Part shown: positions 14,157-22,132 of the stretch, in pieces
Layout: the number at the start of each line of letters is the position of its first letter
How positions within the stretch are numbered: the stretch's first letter is position 1
Notes under the pieces: generated by a model
What the model saw: only the letters and a program-made list of their open reading frames with translations
Told to the model about the DNA's origin: nothing
The model's database searches: none
Translations under genes and position numbers: made by a program
Assembly (NCBI GenBank): GCA_040902925.1
Contig: JBBDWJ010000194.1
Span: 1-23,584 of the forward strand
Source: JBBDWJ01 sp040902925
GTDB taxonomy: Bacteria > Acidobacteriota > Terriglobia > Bryobacterales > UBA6623
Length of the DNA: 23,584 nucleotides
Direction: 5' to 3'

Positions 14157-15653
14157 CTATCTGACGACCCGAGGATCGGGCTCCATCTCGTAGTCGCGCG
14201 TTTGGGTGCGGTCACGGAAGGTGACGAGCAGGTCGTCGCCAATGCCGTCGACGTGCCGATACATCCACATCACGAACGGGTACTGCGTGCGCTGGGAGCC
14301 TGAAGGGTGAGCTTCGATTTCGTCGGGCGGCCCGTAGACGATGTAGATGCGGCCGCGATCGGTCTGCCAGCCCGGCTTCCCGGTCGTCGTGGGGAATCGT
14401 TCGTTCGCGTAGCTGATTCGGCGGTAGTGCTCCTGCTGGAATTCGTTCGGCGCGCCCGGTGTCGCGTCGCGCCGCAGCCAGAACTCCTTGATGAAACTCT
14501 CGCGTTCCGGGTCGCTGGCCAATTTTTCGAACGCAGCGCGCTCTTGCGCATTGATGATGTAAGCCACGTCCTGGTCCAGCCAGCGCATGAAGTTCGAATC
14601 TTCAGCCGCGGCCGGAGCGCCGGCGTTGGTGTTGCGAGTTGCGGAAGTTGCGCGATCCGCTGGCGCCACTTGCCACGCGGTCAGAGTCACCGTGACGCCG
14701 GTTAGCAGGATTGCCGCGGCGAACAACGGCGTCCATGGGCCATTGGGTTGTTTCGGGTAAAGCAGACGATGAATTCGTTTCACGAGGTTCCCTCCTGTAG
14801 CAGCGACGGCCGGCTCGTTGTGCGGCCAGCGGTTTTGCTCTAGTGCGGCCAGCGCGACGGCGTATTCGTGCGCATCGCCGCTCATGGCGACCACTACGTC
14901 ATCGCAGCAGTTTTCGCGCTCGGCGCGAATCACCCCGCTGATCCACCAGACCGCGGGGTGATAGAACAACAAAGCTTCCACCGATCGCTGCACCAGGTTG
15001 ACGAGGTAGTCGTGGCGGCGAATGTGCGCCAGTTCGTGCAGCAGGATCGCTTCGATCTGGCCCGCCGGCAGGCGTGTGAGCAGTCCGATCGGCATCAGAA
15101 TTACGGGACGGAAGTGGCCCAGCACGAGCGGCGTATCGGCCAGGCACGATTCGAGTAACTGCACCGGCCGCGTCAGTCGCAACCGTGCGCTGAGGCGGGC
15201 CAGTTGCTTCTGCCAGTGTTCGGGCGCGCAACAGACTCCCCGCCGGCGCAACCGGCAAGCCGAGATCCAGCCGCCCAGTTGCCACACGCAGACGATGCAG
15301 ACGCCCGCGGCCCAGAACGGCGCCAGCCAGGGTACAACCGCCGCAAGACCGGGATGCCGGGCTTCGGCGGGTTCGACGCCGCTTCCGGCGCCGCGGGCAG
15401 GGAACGCGGGGGTTCCGATTCTCTCCACGCTGTGCGCGCTTTCCGGCATGACGCGAATCCAGGTGAGGCCGAATCCGCCAAGCATCAGGAGCAGGGCCAG
15501 GCAGGCCGCGGCGTAGCGAGCGCGCGGCGAGCGTATGGCCAGCAGCGCCGCACCGAGCGCGGCGGCGATGATGGCTCCCTGCCACAGCGAATGCAGCAGC
15601 GTCCAACCGACTGCTTCGGCGAGCGGAGTTTCTATCCAGGTTTCGAGAGGCAT
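14157..15653 (-). CDS. BlaR1-type M56 membrane metallopeptidase fused to a GWxTD domain
   Basis: 498 residues. The first about 325 form an M56 sensor-protease: transmembrane segments near 17-40, 47-66, 104-125 and 307-327, a zinc motif HELAH (206-210), and a downstream ERENCCDD (245-252) supplying the third ligand. BlaR1/MecR1 proteases inactivate a BlaI repressor on signal. Instead of a penicillin-binding sensor domain, the C-terminal about 355-498 carries a GWxTD domain with the literal motif GWQTD (428-432) followed by RGRIYIVYGPPDEIEAHP. GWxTD is a domain of unknown function common in Acidobacteria and Bacteroidetes. It should lie outside the membrane after the last helix and may sense an unknown signal. 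The ATG shares one base with the blaI-like stop. Confidence 0.88.
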   Translation of the reverse strand: MPLETWIETPLAEAVGWTLLHSLWQGAIIAAALGAALLAIRSPRARYAAACLALLLMLGGFGLTWIRVMPESAHSVERIGTPAFPARGAGSGVEPAEARHPGLAAVVPWLAPFWAAGVCIVCVWQLGGWISACRLRRRGVCCAPEHWQKQLARLSARLRLTRPVQLLESCLADTPLVLGHFRPVILMPIGLLTRLPAGQIEAILLHELAHIRRHDYLVNLVQRSVEALLFYHPAVWWISGVIRAERENCCDDVVVAMSGDAHEYAVALAALEQNRWPHNEPAVAATGGNLVKRIHRLLYPKQPNGPWTPLFAAAILLTGVTVTLTAWQVAPADRATSATRNTNAGAPAAAEDSNFMRWLDQDVAYIINAQERAAFEKLASDPERESFIKEFWLRRDATPGAPNEFQQEHYRRISYANERFPTTTGKPGWQTDRGRIYIVYGPPDEIEAHPSGSQRTQYPFVMWMYRHVDGIGDDLLVTFRDRTQTRDYEMEPDPRVVR

Positions 15654-16036
15654 CAGCTCTTCCCCTTGCGGTGCTCATCGAGCAACTGGCGCATCTCGTT
15701 GAGTTCCTCTTTGGTTGTTTTGCGCGACGAAAGAGCGCCCAACAGCAAGGCCTTGGCTGACCCGCTGAACGCCCGCTCCAACAGGTCTCCGGCAAGCTGC
15801 TGCTGGGTCCGCTCGCGCGACCGCGCAGCTTTGTAGATGTGTGCGCGCTGTTTCTGATCGCGGCGCACCAACCCTTTTTCGTCCATGATCTGCATGAACT
15901 TCAGCACCGTGCTGTATTGCACGGCGCGGCGCCTGCTGATCACGTCATAGACCTGGCGCACGGTAGCGGGCCCGATGCTCCACAGCACGGTTAGGATTTC
16001 GAGTTCAGAGTCGGTGGGCCGGGGCGGCGTGCTCAT
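15653..16036 (-). CDS. BlaI/MecI/CopY-family transcriptional repressor
   Basis: 127 residues with an N-terminal winged helix (about 7-75: TDSELEILTVLWSIGPATVR, then YSTVLKFMQIMDEKGLVRRD, then RAHIYKA) and a helical C-terminal dimerisation part (about 76-120). It pairs with the M56-GWxTD protein encoded one base downstream, forming a repressor plus membrane-protease signalling unit. It should bind the palindrome overlapping its own promoter. The predicted transcription start lies within about two bases of the ATG and no Shine-Dalgarno exists, so the message is probably leaderless. Confidence 0.93.
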   Translation of the reverse strand: MSTPPRPTDSELEILTVLWSIGPATVRQVYDVISRRRAVQYSTVLKFMQIMDEKGLVRRDQKQRAHIYKAARSRERTQQQLAGDLLERAFSGSAKALLLGALSSRKTTKEELNEMRQLLDEHRKGKS

Positions 16037-16073
16037 ATACGAAGACTTTACTAGTAAGATCTTCGTATGTCAA
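16037..16073 (-). promoter_or_regulatory. BlaI-type operator over the promoter of the repressor-protease operon
   Basis: A 32-bp palindrome (16037-16068) matches at all but two pair positions: outer arms ATACGAAGA / TCTTCGTAT and a perfect core TTACTAGTAA (16048-16057), all sharing one centre. On the minus strand TTGACA (16073-16068), 17 bases, TAAAGT (16050-16045) makes a promoter whose spacer and -10 lie inside the palindrome. The core resembles the TACTA..TAGTA half-sites of known BlaI/MecI operators. Confidence 0.85.
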
Positions 16074-16100
16074 GAGGGTTTTCGAGGCACACGGGGCGGG

Positions 16101-16189
16101 AAGCAAACGAGCCGCAGATGAACGCAGATGCACGCAGATGAAAGCCGATGGCAAGGGAATACTTCAGCCGCGTTCATCTGGGTTTGCTT
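16101..16189. repeat. Inverted-repeat element with tandem CGCAGATG units
   Basis: Four 10-bp units ending in (G/C)ATG run from 16111 to 16150, three of them containing CGCAGATG. The arms AAGCAAAC (16101-16108) and CAGATGAACG (16115-16124) pair with GTTTGCTT (16182-16189) and CGTTCATCTG (16171-16180). It is a hairpin-forming dispersed-repeat type element, in the 323-base gap between the blaI-like gene and the P-domain gene. The remainder (16190-16335) shows nothing recognisable. Confidence 0.55.
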
Positions 16190-16335
16190 TCTTCAGCATC
16201 TTGATAGCAGACATGCTGTGTTACCGTAAGCGAGCAGATTATGAAGAAAACGTCCAGCAGTAAACGGCAACCGCCTGTGCCACGATGCCGGCCTCCCAGC
16301 ACCGTGGCCCAGGCGCGAAGAACCAAGCGTGTGAG

Positions 16336-16354
16336 CGGATCAACCGATCAACGG
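16336..16354. repeat. Second copy of the 19-bp CGGATCAACCGATCAACGG repeat
   Basis: Exact match to 9170-9188, here 5 bases past the stop codon of the minus-strand P-domain gene. Confidence 0.6.
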
Positions 16355-16359
16355 AATTG

Positions 16360-17673
16360 CTACCGAACCGTAATCCAGGTCAGGTTCTCGACGCCGCGAT
16401 CTCCAATGCTCAACGCAATCGGAATAATCTGGCCTGCTTGCGTGTCGCTGGGAACGATCACGTTGACCTGATAGAGCCCCACGTAGCCGGGCGCGAGTCC
16501 CGCGAACGACACTTGCGCCGGGGATTGGCCCACCATCGCCGTCACTTCGGCTTCGACTTCGGCCAGCGGACTTGCCGGCGCGAGGCGGCCGGTCGGCGAG
16601 TCCGGCTCGACCGGTCCGAGGCCGGTTGCGAACAAGCTCACCGTGGCCCCGGGGGCGGCCGGATTATTGACATCGTTCACACTGCCGTTGGGATTCAAGG
16701 CGACAGCGCGGCCTTGTCCGCGGCCGTTAAGGGTAAAGATTGCCGGACCGCTCATCAGCACCGGCACCGTCAATGATGCGTTGCCCGTGTCGCTGAAATC
16801 CACGCGGATCGTGGTCTCTTCCTTGCCGGCGACCTCGAACGGCACCTGCACATTCAGTTGGCTCGAGCTGACGTAGAAAAGCGGCGCCGGAACTCCGTCG
16901 AACGAAACGCGCACGCCGGCCAGCTCGGTCGGCAGGCTTTGCGTCGCCTGATCGATCTGAGCGCTCTCTCCCTGTGCCGGGCCCAGGGCCGTGCCGAAGA
17001 TCGCGGCGATCTCTCCAGGCGCGACCGCGCCGCCGAGGAAACTGGCGCCGCTGACAACGCTGTTGGACGAGAAGGTTGGGCCGCTTGCGAATGCGCCGTT
17101 GATGGCCAGCGACCAGCCGATCAGCGATCCAACGTTGTCGTCCTCGGTGTCCTTGACGACGAGGGTCCATACGCCGCCCGAGAAACTGCCGTCGAATTCG
17201 TCGAGGTCGTCGTCGGGACGGTACGACGCAGCCCCAGGCGGGCAGGTGCCTCCGATCTCGACGGCGGAATCGTCGTCGAATATCGTGCCCTCGAAATTCG
17301 CCGCCGCCGGGCAAACTTCGTCGGCCAACCGCACCCGCTCGCCGTTGGGCGCGAAGAGGTCGACTTCCAGGTCGCTGATCGCCGGGTGTTGGATGTTCAC
17401 AGTGACATTGACATCGCCGATGATCAGGTCCGCCGGCACGAAAATACTGGATTCAATGGCGAACTGCGCGTCATCGTCGGGGATGGCCACGGGCGGGTGG
17501 TTGGACTGCGCGGTGAACTGCTCTTGCGCCTGGGCCGGCGTTGTCATCGCGCCGGCCGCGATGATTAAACTGAGCAACGCGAATGCGCTCCACGAAAAGC
17601 GCCACGCCGAAACGCGCGCGCGATGGCTGAGGGCGTTGGGTCGCGGGAGGGATATCAGAGTCATCGGTTTCAT
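16360..17673 (-). CDS. Secreted protein with proprotein-convertase P domain and Solibacter-type C-terminal domain
   Basis: 437 residues from the ATG at 17673, chosen because AAGGAG lies 11 bases before it; an ATG 22 codons earlier has none. A signal peptide is clear (RFSWSAFALLSLIIAAGAMT, then TPAQAQ). Next comes a P domain, about residues 50-195, with DLEVDLFAPNGERV, DDDSAVEIGG and the ending FSGGVWTLVVKD..DDNVGSLIGWSLAIN. Residues about 215-437 match the repeat-like C-terminal domain described from Solibacter (TIGR03437): FLGGAVAPGEIAAIFG, PLFYVSSSQLNVQVPFE, VSLFATGLGPVEPDSPTG, YVGLYQVNVIVPS. P domains usually follow a protease; none is fused here. Function unknown; probably extracellular or surface-bound. 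Confidence 0.87.
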   Translation of the reverse strand: MKPMTLISLPRPNALSHRARVSAWRFSWSAFALLSLIIAAGAMTTPAQAQEQFTAQSNHPPVAIPDDDAQFAIESSIFVPADLIIGDVNVTVNIQHPAISDLEVDLFAPNGERVRLADEVCPAAANFEGTIFDDDSAVEIGGTCPPGAASYRPDDDLDEFDGSFSGGVWTLVVKDTEDDNVGSLIGWSLAINGAFASGPTFSSNSVVSGASFLGGAVAPGEIAAIFGTALGPAQGESAQIDQATQSLPTELAGVRVSFDGVPAPLFYVSSSQLNVQVPFEVAGKEETTIRVDFSDTGNASLTVPVLMSGPAIFTLNGRGQGRAVALNPNGSVNDVNNPAAPGATVSLFATGLGPVEPDSPTGRLAPASPLAEVEAEVTAMVGQSPAQVSFAGLAPGYVGLYQVNVIVPSDTQAGQIIPIALSIGDRGVENLTWITVR

Positions 17674-17690
17674 CGTAGGTCTAGCTCCTT

Positions 17691-17753
17691 CTGCGTTTGC
17701 GGACTGCATTTGCGGACAAAGATCGGCCCTGCTCCGCAAAAGAATCCTTTTGC
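17691..17753. promoter_or_regulatory. Tandem 13-bp repeat and hairpin upstream of the P-domain gene
   Basis: CTGCGTTTGCGGA (17691-17703) and CTGCATTTGCGGA (17704-17716) are adjacent near-identical copies. A perfect hairpin GCAAAAG-AATC-CTTTTGC follows (17736-17753), preceded by the related CCGCAAA. They lie in the probable leader or control region of the minus-strand gene starting at 17673. Confidence 0.4.
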
Positions 17754-18254
17754 AGAGTGCAGCGGCGCGGTCTGTTGGGATTTCTTACTGGAAGCTAGAA
17801 TCGATTGAGCGCGGAGGGGTTACCGAACGTAAGCGGGAGCAAGTGATTGACGGCACATTGGTTTGTACTGTTGTGGGGATCCGGCAAACGACAAGGCGGG
17901 TTCCGAAGGAATCTCGTTCGGCGCGCAGGCCGACACGAAACAGGCTTCGGTATCTTCTCATTCAGCGGGAAGCGGAGCCTGCGGCTTTCGATCGTGGCGC
18001 CAAGTCGCGCGCACCCGGTCGCGGTCGAGGTGCGCCGCTACGTCGACGCAGCGTGGAAATTGCCGGCTGAAACCGTTTCTCGCAAAGGAGCCCGTCTCCG
18101 CGGCGTTGGCGGCTCTTTCCCAGGCTCAAGGTTGGCCGGAAACATGCGGGACTCGTTTCCGTTCAATGAAACCCGCTGGCAGGAACAGTTAGAGAGACTG
18201 TCCATCGATCTCCATGTCTATTCGCGCTGCGAGGATTCGGCCGTGACCGCTCAA
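17754..18254. other. 501-base stretch without a supported gene
   Basis: Open frames are present on the plus strand (for example 17847-18446) but they show no family motif, have no good ribosome site and run through the response regulator on the other strand. No strong hairpins or repeats were seen. I also searched for a lost HTH output domain of the response regulator in all minus frames and found none. Confidence 0.4.
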
Positions 18255-18650
18255 TCAGCCCAGTCCGACAGATGGAGACACGTAACGTCGACCGCCGGTA
18301 GTCTCGTTGACCGCTTGAGGCAGGTCTCCAGCCGCACGCAGCTTCAAAACGTATCCCGCGGCCCCCGCCTTGAAGATTTCCCGAACGTATACAGCGTCCG
18401 CAATGCTCGAAAGGGCGATCACTTTGACATCGGGGAACCACTCTAGAATACGCTGAACACCCGCGACTCCGGTTTTGGCTTGAACATCGATATCGAGGGC
18501 TACCACTTCGACCTTATACTCAGCGACGTGCCGTTCGATACTGTCAACGCTATCAAGCACACCAACCAAGTCGAAAGATGCAGACAGCACGGCCGCCAAG
18601 GCTTCGCGTGCCTCTGTGTGGTGTTCGACTAGCAGCACTCGCCGTCTCAA
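18255..18650 (-). CDS. Receiver-only response regulator (NarL-type REC domain)
   Basis: 131 residues, all taken up by one receiver domain. Likely phosphoacceptor D53 (VVALDIDV), S81/S82 at the switch position (ALSS) and K103 (GYVLK). The N-terminal acid pair reads E9-H10 (VEHHTEA) where NarL-type receivers have two acids (DDHP), so Mg binding may be altered. The LuxR-type HTH normally attached is absent: the protein stops soon after GRRYVSPS, exactly where the linker would begin. The start is TTG with AAGGCGGA about 5 bases upstream. It follows the histidine kinase by 169 bases on the same strand. It could be a truncated NarL-type regulator or a stand-alone receiver. Confidence 0.75.
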   Translation of the reverse strand: MRRRVLLVEHHTEAREALAAVLSASFDLVGVLDSVDSIERHVAEYKVEVVALDIDVQAKTGVAGVQRILEWFPDVKVIALSSIADAVYVREIFKAGAAGYVLKLRAAGDLPQAVNETTGGRRYVSPSVGLG

Positions 18651-18819
18651 TCGATTCCGCCTTGCCGTCCCGGAGAATGGCGCTAGAACTCGCGCTTAAT
18701 CCTTTGTAGGTCGTTAGGCGAAGCAGGCCATATTCGGGAAGTCCCTCAGATAGTTCGGGGGTGTGTCTCAGGAGAGACTCGGAGGCCGCCGACGATAACT
18801 TAGACGAGGCCGGAGTGTT

Positions 18820-19548
18820 TTAAGGTTTTTCCACCCGCAGGGGTACCGTCACTTCTATCACGGTCCCAGAGCCGGGGTGCGAGTGGATCGAGAAAGCTGC
18901 GGAGATGTGCCGGGCCCTCTCTTGCATGCTCTCTAGCCCCAAACCCAATCTGGAGGAGTCGTCCGGGCTGAAACCGATCCCGGAATCACGCACGCAAACA
19001 GCGAGGGAGCCGGAAGTGCCACGCAATTCGACCCGAGCGGTGCTCGCCGAGGCATGACGCGCGACGTTGGCGAGACACTCTTGAACGATTCTGTAGATGC
19101 ACAGAGCAACAGGCGGCGGAAGCGAAGGCGGGCAATTCTCGCACTGGAACTCGACAGCGATGCTGGTTAGAGTTGAGAAGTTCCGGCACTCGGATTCAAG
19201 TGCCCATTGCAGGCCAAGATGCTCAAGGATCACCGGGTAGAGCCGCCGCGAGAGGTCCTGAACCTCTTTCGATAGCGAACTCAGACGTTCCAGCACGAAT
19301 GAGATCTGTTCTTGGATGGCCAGCGGCTCGCACGACGCGGGGCTGCGATAAATTTGCTCCAGCCGCATCACCACTGCCGCCAAACGCTGGTTGATGTTGT
19401 CGTGCAGTTCCTGGGCGAGACGTCTGCGTTCTTCCTCTTGCGCCGAAATGACTTTTGCCGTGAGGCGGCTTATTTCTTCGTTTCTTCTGGACAGTAACTC
19501 GTGGCTTGCCTGCAATTCGTCAACCAACTTGCGACGCTCAGGATCCAC
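18820..19548 (-). CDS. NarL/DesK-type soluble histidine kinase (HisKA_3 + HATPase)
   Basis: 242 residues. A short coiled-coil start (about 1-35) leads into HisKA_3 with the phosphorylated H49 (RRLAQELHDNINQRLA). The ATPase domain shows the N box around N161 (QECLANVARHA), the DSGIGF box (188-193) and GLGLESM (202-208). No transmembrane helix or PAS/GAF sensor domain is present, so it is either cytoplasmic and controlled through its coiled coil, or it lost an N-terminal sensor. The GTG start is backed by GAGG at about 6 bases. It should phosphorylate the downstream receiver. Confidence 0.9.
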   Translation of the reverse strand: MDPERRKLVDELQASHELLSRRNEEISRLTAKVISAQEEERRRLAQELHDNINQRLAAVVMRLEQIYRSPASCEPLAIQEQISFVLERLSSLSKEVQDLSRRLYPVILEHLGLQWALESECRNFSTLTSIAVEFQCENCPPSLPPPVALCIYRIVQECLANVARHASASTARVELRGTSGSLAVCVRDSGIGFSPDDSSRLGLGLESMQERARHISAAFSIHSHPGSGTVIEVTVPLRVEKP

Positions 19549-19592
19549 CTTGTACCTCAGGGCGCCGTCACGCGCGGCGCATGTCTAATGAT

Positions 19593-19661
19593 TCTTTACA
19601 AGATTTTGCATAGGCTGTAAAGATTCCGAAAAGAAACAAAAGTGTTATTTATAACAAAAGT
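19593..19661 (-). promoter_or_regulatory. AT-rich control region of the histidine kinase operon
   Basis: TCTTTACA (19593-19600) and TGTAAAGA (19616-19623) are perfect inverted 8-mers 15 bases apart. On the minus strand they supply a -35-like TTTACA and a -10-like TAAAGA with 17-base spacing. Further up, GTTAT-TT-ATAAC (19644-19655) is flanked by two AACAAAAGT direct repeats (19635-19643, 19653-19661). This is a likely regulator binding region, notably AT-rich against the surrounding sequence. Confidence 0.45.
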
Positions 19662-19793
19662 ATCCACGGGATAAAAGCGTGATATCCAGAAAAAACTTCA
19701 TCCACGATGCAAGACTCAGATGTGGAAAGATCCGCGACACAGATGCGCGGAATGTCGTTCCCGCGGCTACCTCTATCCTCAGTCCCGGGTCTC

Positions 19794-21485
19794 TTAGTTG
19801 GAAGCCAATAGATCCTGATAGCGTTTCCTCGCAGCCTCGATACGATCGATCAGCGCTTCGACTTCCCCAGGGGCGTAGCTTGCCGTGTACTTTTGGTCCT
19901 TCAGCCGCTCCCTGGCGAAGTCGAGAATTTCGAGCCGCTTGTTCACCAGGTTTGGTAGCTGCTCACGGTCCCAGAACTTTTGGCCGTCCACCATCACATA
20001 CACCGGCGAGGTATGGGCCAGCCCGCCGTTGTGAGTCGATACGCGCGCCGCGATCCACTGACTTTGCTTTGCTGGTATCGAGAAGTCGAGCTGCAATTCC
20101 TGCTGATCGGGACTGGACGCCAGGGCCGTGCGGATCACCTTGCCGTGAGCGAGGACCTCAAGCTTATTTGGCGACCCAATGATCTGCGGCGCCCAAGCGC
20201 GAGCCTGTATGCGAACGCTATCGTTTGGGCTGACGTTGAGATCTTCCCCCGGCCCTGCTCCGTTGAGCTGCAACGAAATCATGGGGCCGTTGGTGACGAA
20301 CGTTTTCCCTTGCCGGAAGGCGGCGAACCAGGCGTCGCCCGAGAACGGCTGCCCCGTGTAGGCATAGACGCGGCTTTCGCCGATGCTAGATCCCCAGGGC
20401 ATGTCGGACCCCGCGGATGCGGCTAGTTTGACGCCCATGTTCAAAAAGTCGTAGTAGTCTTCGAGGCCCAGCCTGCGGAATTGCATGATTTCGAAGAAAT
20501 CGATTTTCCCCTGGATCACGTTCAGCGTCGAGTCCCAGGTGGCGTGCGGACTGCTGGCCTCCCGGCGATACCATTCGGGCGCCCACGAGATATGGGCGTA
20601 GCCGGTCAATCCGCCCTGGGCCCTGATCGCGTCGAACATGACGTCATAGAGGTGGAACCGGGGCAGGTCAAAAAAAGGCTGCTTGATATTCAGCGCGAGA
20701 CTGTGGCCAAGCTGATCGATCTCTGTGCTCGGGTCTTCCTGCCCGGTAGCCAGCACATAGCCGTCCCGCTCGAAGCGAAAGTTTTCCGGATCGCCTTGCG
20801 GAAAGGTCAGCCGCCCTGGCAGTACGCGTTGCTGCAAGCTGGTCAAGACGTAGACTTCCTCGGCCTGCGCCCAAGTCAGCAGGAACTCGTTGTGCCAAGG
20901 CTTCGTTCGCGGGTAGTGAACGTGATCGTCGCCGGAATACCAGCCGTTCTTGGCCATGCTCACCCAGCGTTGCAGATCGATCCGCTGATCCAAGTTCTCG
21001 CCGGGCTTGATCGTGAACTCCTGGAAGACCGGCAGGTATTCTATGCCGCGCGCTACGGCTAGCCGCCATCTTCCAGCGGGAAGCTGAATCGAGAAAGGCC
21101 TGGAGACGAAGTAGGCTGCCGGTTCACCCCAGAAGGGATAGCTGGACTGACCGTTGTATACGAACGAGCGTGTCTGATTGTCGCCCCAGTCGCCGGCCGT
21201 GAGCCGCACCGGACCGGTATCGCCTGGTTTCCAGTCCTTGGGGTCATAAAAATCAGGCACCCGGCTGTACGGCGGCGCCACACGGCCGTCGGGCGGCACG
21301 CGCCACTTGTTGTCCTCAAGCGAGGTAATACAAACCATCGCAGGAACACTGTGTCCCGTTTCCCGGTCACGGATGTCTACCGTGAGGTTGCCAGCGCCGG
21401 ATTGAGCAAGCAGCGAATAGAACGCCCAGGCCAGAATCAGAAGACCCACCGAGCGGATCGCGGTTGATGATCGGTATCGATTCAC
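19794..21485 (-). CDS. Exported CehA/McbA-like (PHP-type) metallohydrolase
   Basis: 563 residues. A hydrophobic signal segment (about 12-27, VGLLILAWAFYSLL) indicates export. An N-terminal beta-rich part (about 32-170) precedes the metal-binding hydrolase core: GDDHVH (185-190), GHSLALN (260-266), GYAHISW (295-301) and GSDMPWG (359-365), the spaced His/Asp set of PHP-like CehA/McbA hydrolases. The C-terminal 400-563 is a beta domain followed by a charged helix. Characterised CehA cleaves carbaryl-type esters, but the family is broad and the substrate here is unknown. The start is GTG; AGGGG lies about 11 bases upstream. It appears monocistronic. Confidence 0.83.
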   Translation of the reverse strand: MNRYRSSTAIRSVGLLILAWAFYSLLAQSGAGNLTVDIRDRETGHSVPAMVCITSLEDNKWRVPPDGRVAPPYSRVPDFYDPKDWKPGDTGPVRLTAGDWGDNQTRSFVYNGQSSYPFWGEPAAYFVSRPFSIQLPAGRWRLAVARGIEYLPVFQEFTIKPGENLDQRIDLQRWVSMAKNGWYSGDDHVHYPRTKPWHNEFLLTWAQAEEVYVLTSLQQRVLPGRLTFPQGDPENFRFERDGYVLATGQEDPSTEIDQLGHSLALNIKQPFFDLPRFHLYDVMFDAIRAQGGLTGYAHISWAPEWYRREASSPHATWDSTLNVIQGKIDFFEIMQFRRLGLEDYYDFLNMGVKLAASAGSDMPWGSSIGESRVYAYTGQPFSGDAWFAAFRQGKTFVTNGPMISLQLNGAGPGEDLNVSPNDSVRIQARAWAPQIIGSPNKLEVLAHGKVIRTALASSPDQQELQLDFSIPAKQSQWIAARVSTHNGGLAHTSPVYVMVDGQKFWDREQLPNLVNKRLEILDFARERLKDQKYTASYAPGEVEALIDRIEAARKRYQDLLASN

Positions 21486-21554
21486 TGTTGCGCTTTCCCC
21501 TGTGTGAAGATGCCCTTTGCTTGTTAGAAAGCTAGCGCGGCGGCAGTGATGAAG

Positions 21555-21836
21555 CTAGCCGGCCCGCTTGCTGCTCGTTCGCCGGGGCTGCGCCCTGCTC
21601 TTGGCCTCGAGATTCAGCGCCACCGCGGCGCGGATGAGATCCTTCAAGGCCGCCTCATTTGGCTTGTCGCCTTCGTGGATATCGATGGCGCGCCGGACAT
21701 TCCCTTCGAGGCTGGAGTTGAATAGACGGGCAGGGTCCTTCAACCGAGCTCCCTTTGCGAATGTCATCGTGACGAATTCTTGTGTCTCCCCCGTGCGGAC
21801 GATGCCGCCGTGAGACCAGACGGGCGTTCCGGGATT
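21555..21836 (-). pseudogene. 5'-truncated DUF1801 gene
   Basis: From the stop at 21555 the frame reads backward into GTPVWSHGGIVRTGET, then VTMTFAKGARLKDPARLFNS, then NVRRAIDIHEGD and LIRAAVALN, the C-terminal two thirds of a DUF1801 (YdhG-like) domain. The N-terminal helix expected before GTPVW is missing. The open frame continues to 21941 but that part is arginine-rich sequence without family likeness. The break lies close to the hairpin at 21868. Confidence 0.65.
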
Positions 21837-21867
21837 GTGGGTTTCACCCACTTCCACTCTTCGATCA

Positions 21868-21892
21868 GAGATCGGTGATGGCCACCGATCTC
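21868..21892. repeat. Perfect 10-bp hairpin at the break of the DUF1801 fragment
   Basis: GAGATCGGTG, 5-base loop ATGGC, CACCGATCTC. It sits about 30 bases beyond the end of the DUF1801 homology and about 450 bases from an IS200-like start, so it could be a subterminal palindrome of an IS200/IS605-type element. Confidence 0.5.
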
Positions 21893-22132
21893 CACGTCGT
21901 TGGTTGCGTCGCTCGGGTGAGCAGTTTTGAGCGGTTTTCACGATGTTTTTCCTGCTTCGGGACTGAAAGCAATGGGTTTCGGTTTTTGGGCCGCTCTCCG
22001 TTGTTTTGCCCGCAGCCCCTTAGGCGCTCCTCCTCGGTATTTGCCGCGGCTTTCCGTTCTTACCTTCCTCTGGTTGGAGGGTAGCACGCGGCTCCAAACG
22101 TTTCGGGGGTTTTCGCTCGTATGCCGTTGATT
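21893..22132. other. Unassigned sequence between two truncated genes
   Basis: About 240 bases between the DUF1801 and transposase fragments. The minus-strand frames are open and basic but match nothing I recognise. Probably leftover of an insertion or deletion. Confidence 0.4.

Noticed and set aside
14157..15653. Beta-lactam sensor BlaR1
   Set aside because: No penicillin-binding domain (SxxK, SxN, KTG) follows the M56 domain; the C-terminus is GWxTD instead, so no beta-lactam role is claimed.
18163..18254. Frameshifted HTH output domain after the receiver
   Set aside because: None of the three minus-strand frames downstream shows a LuxR-type helix-turn-helix pattern.
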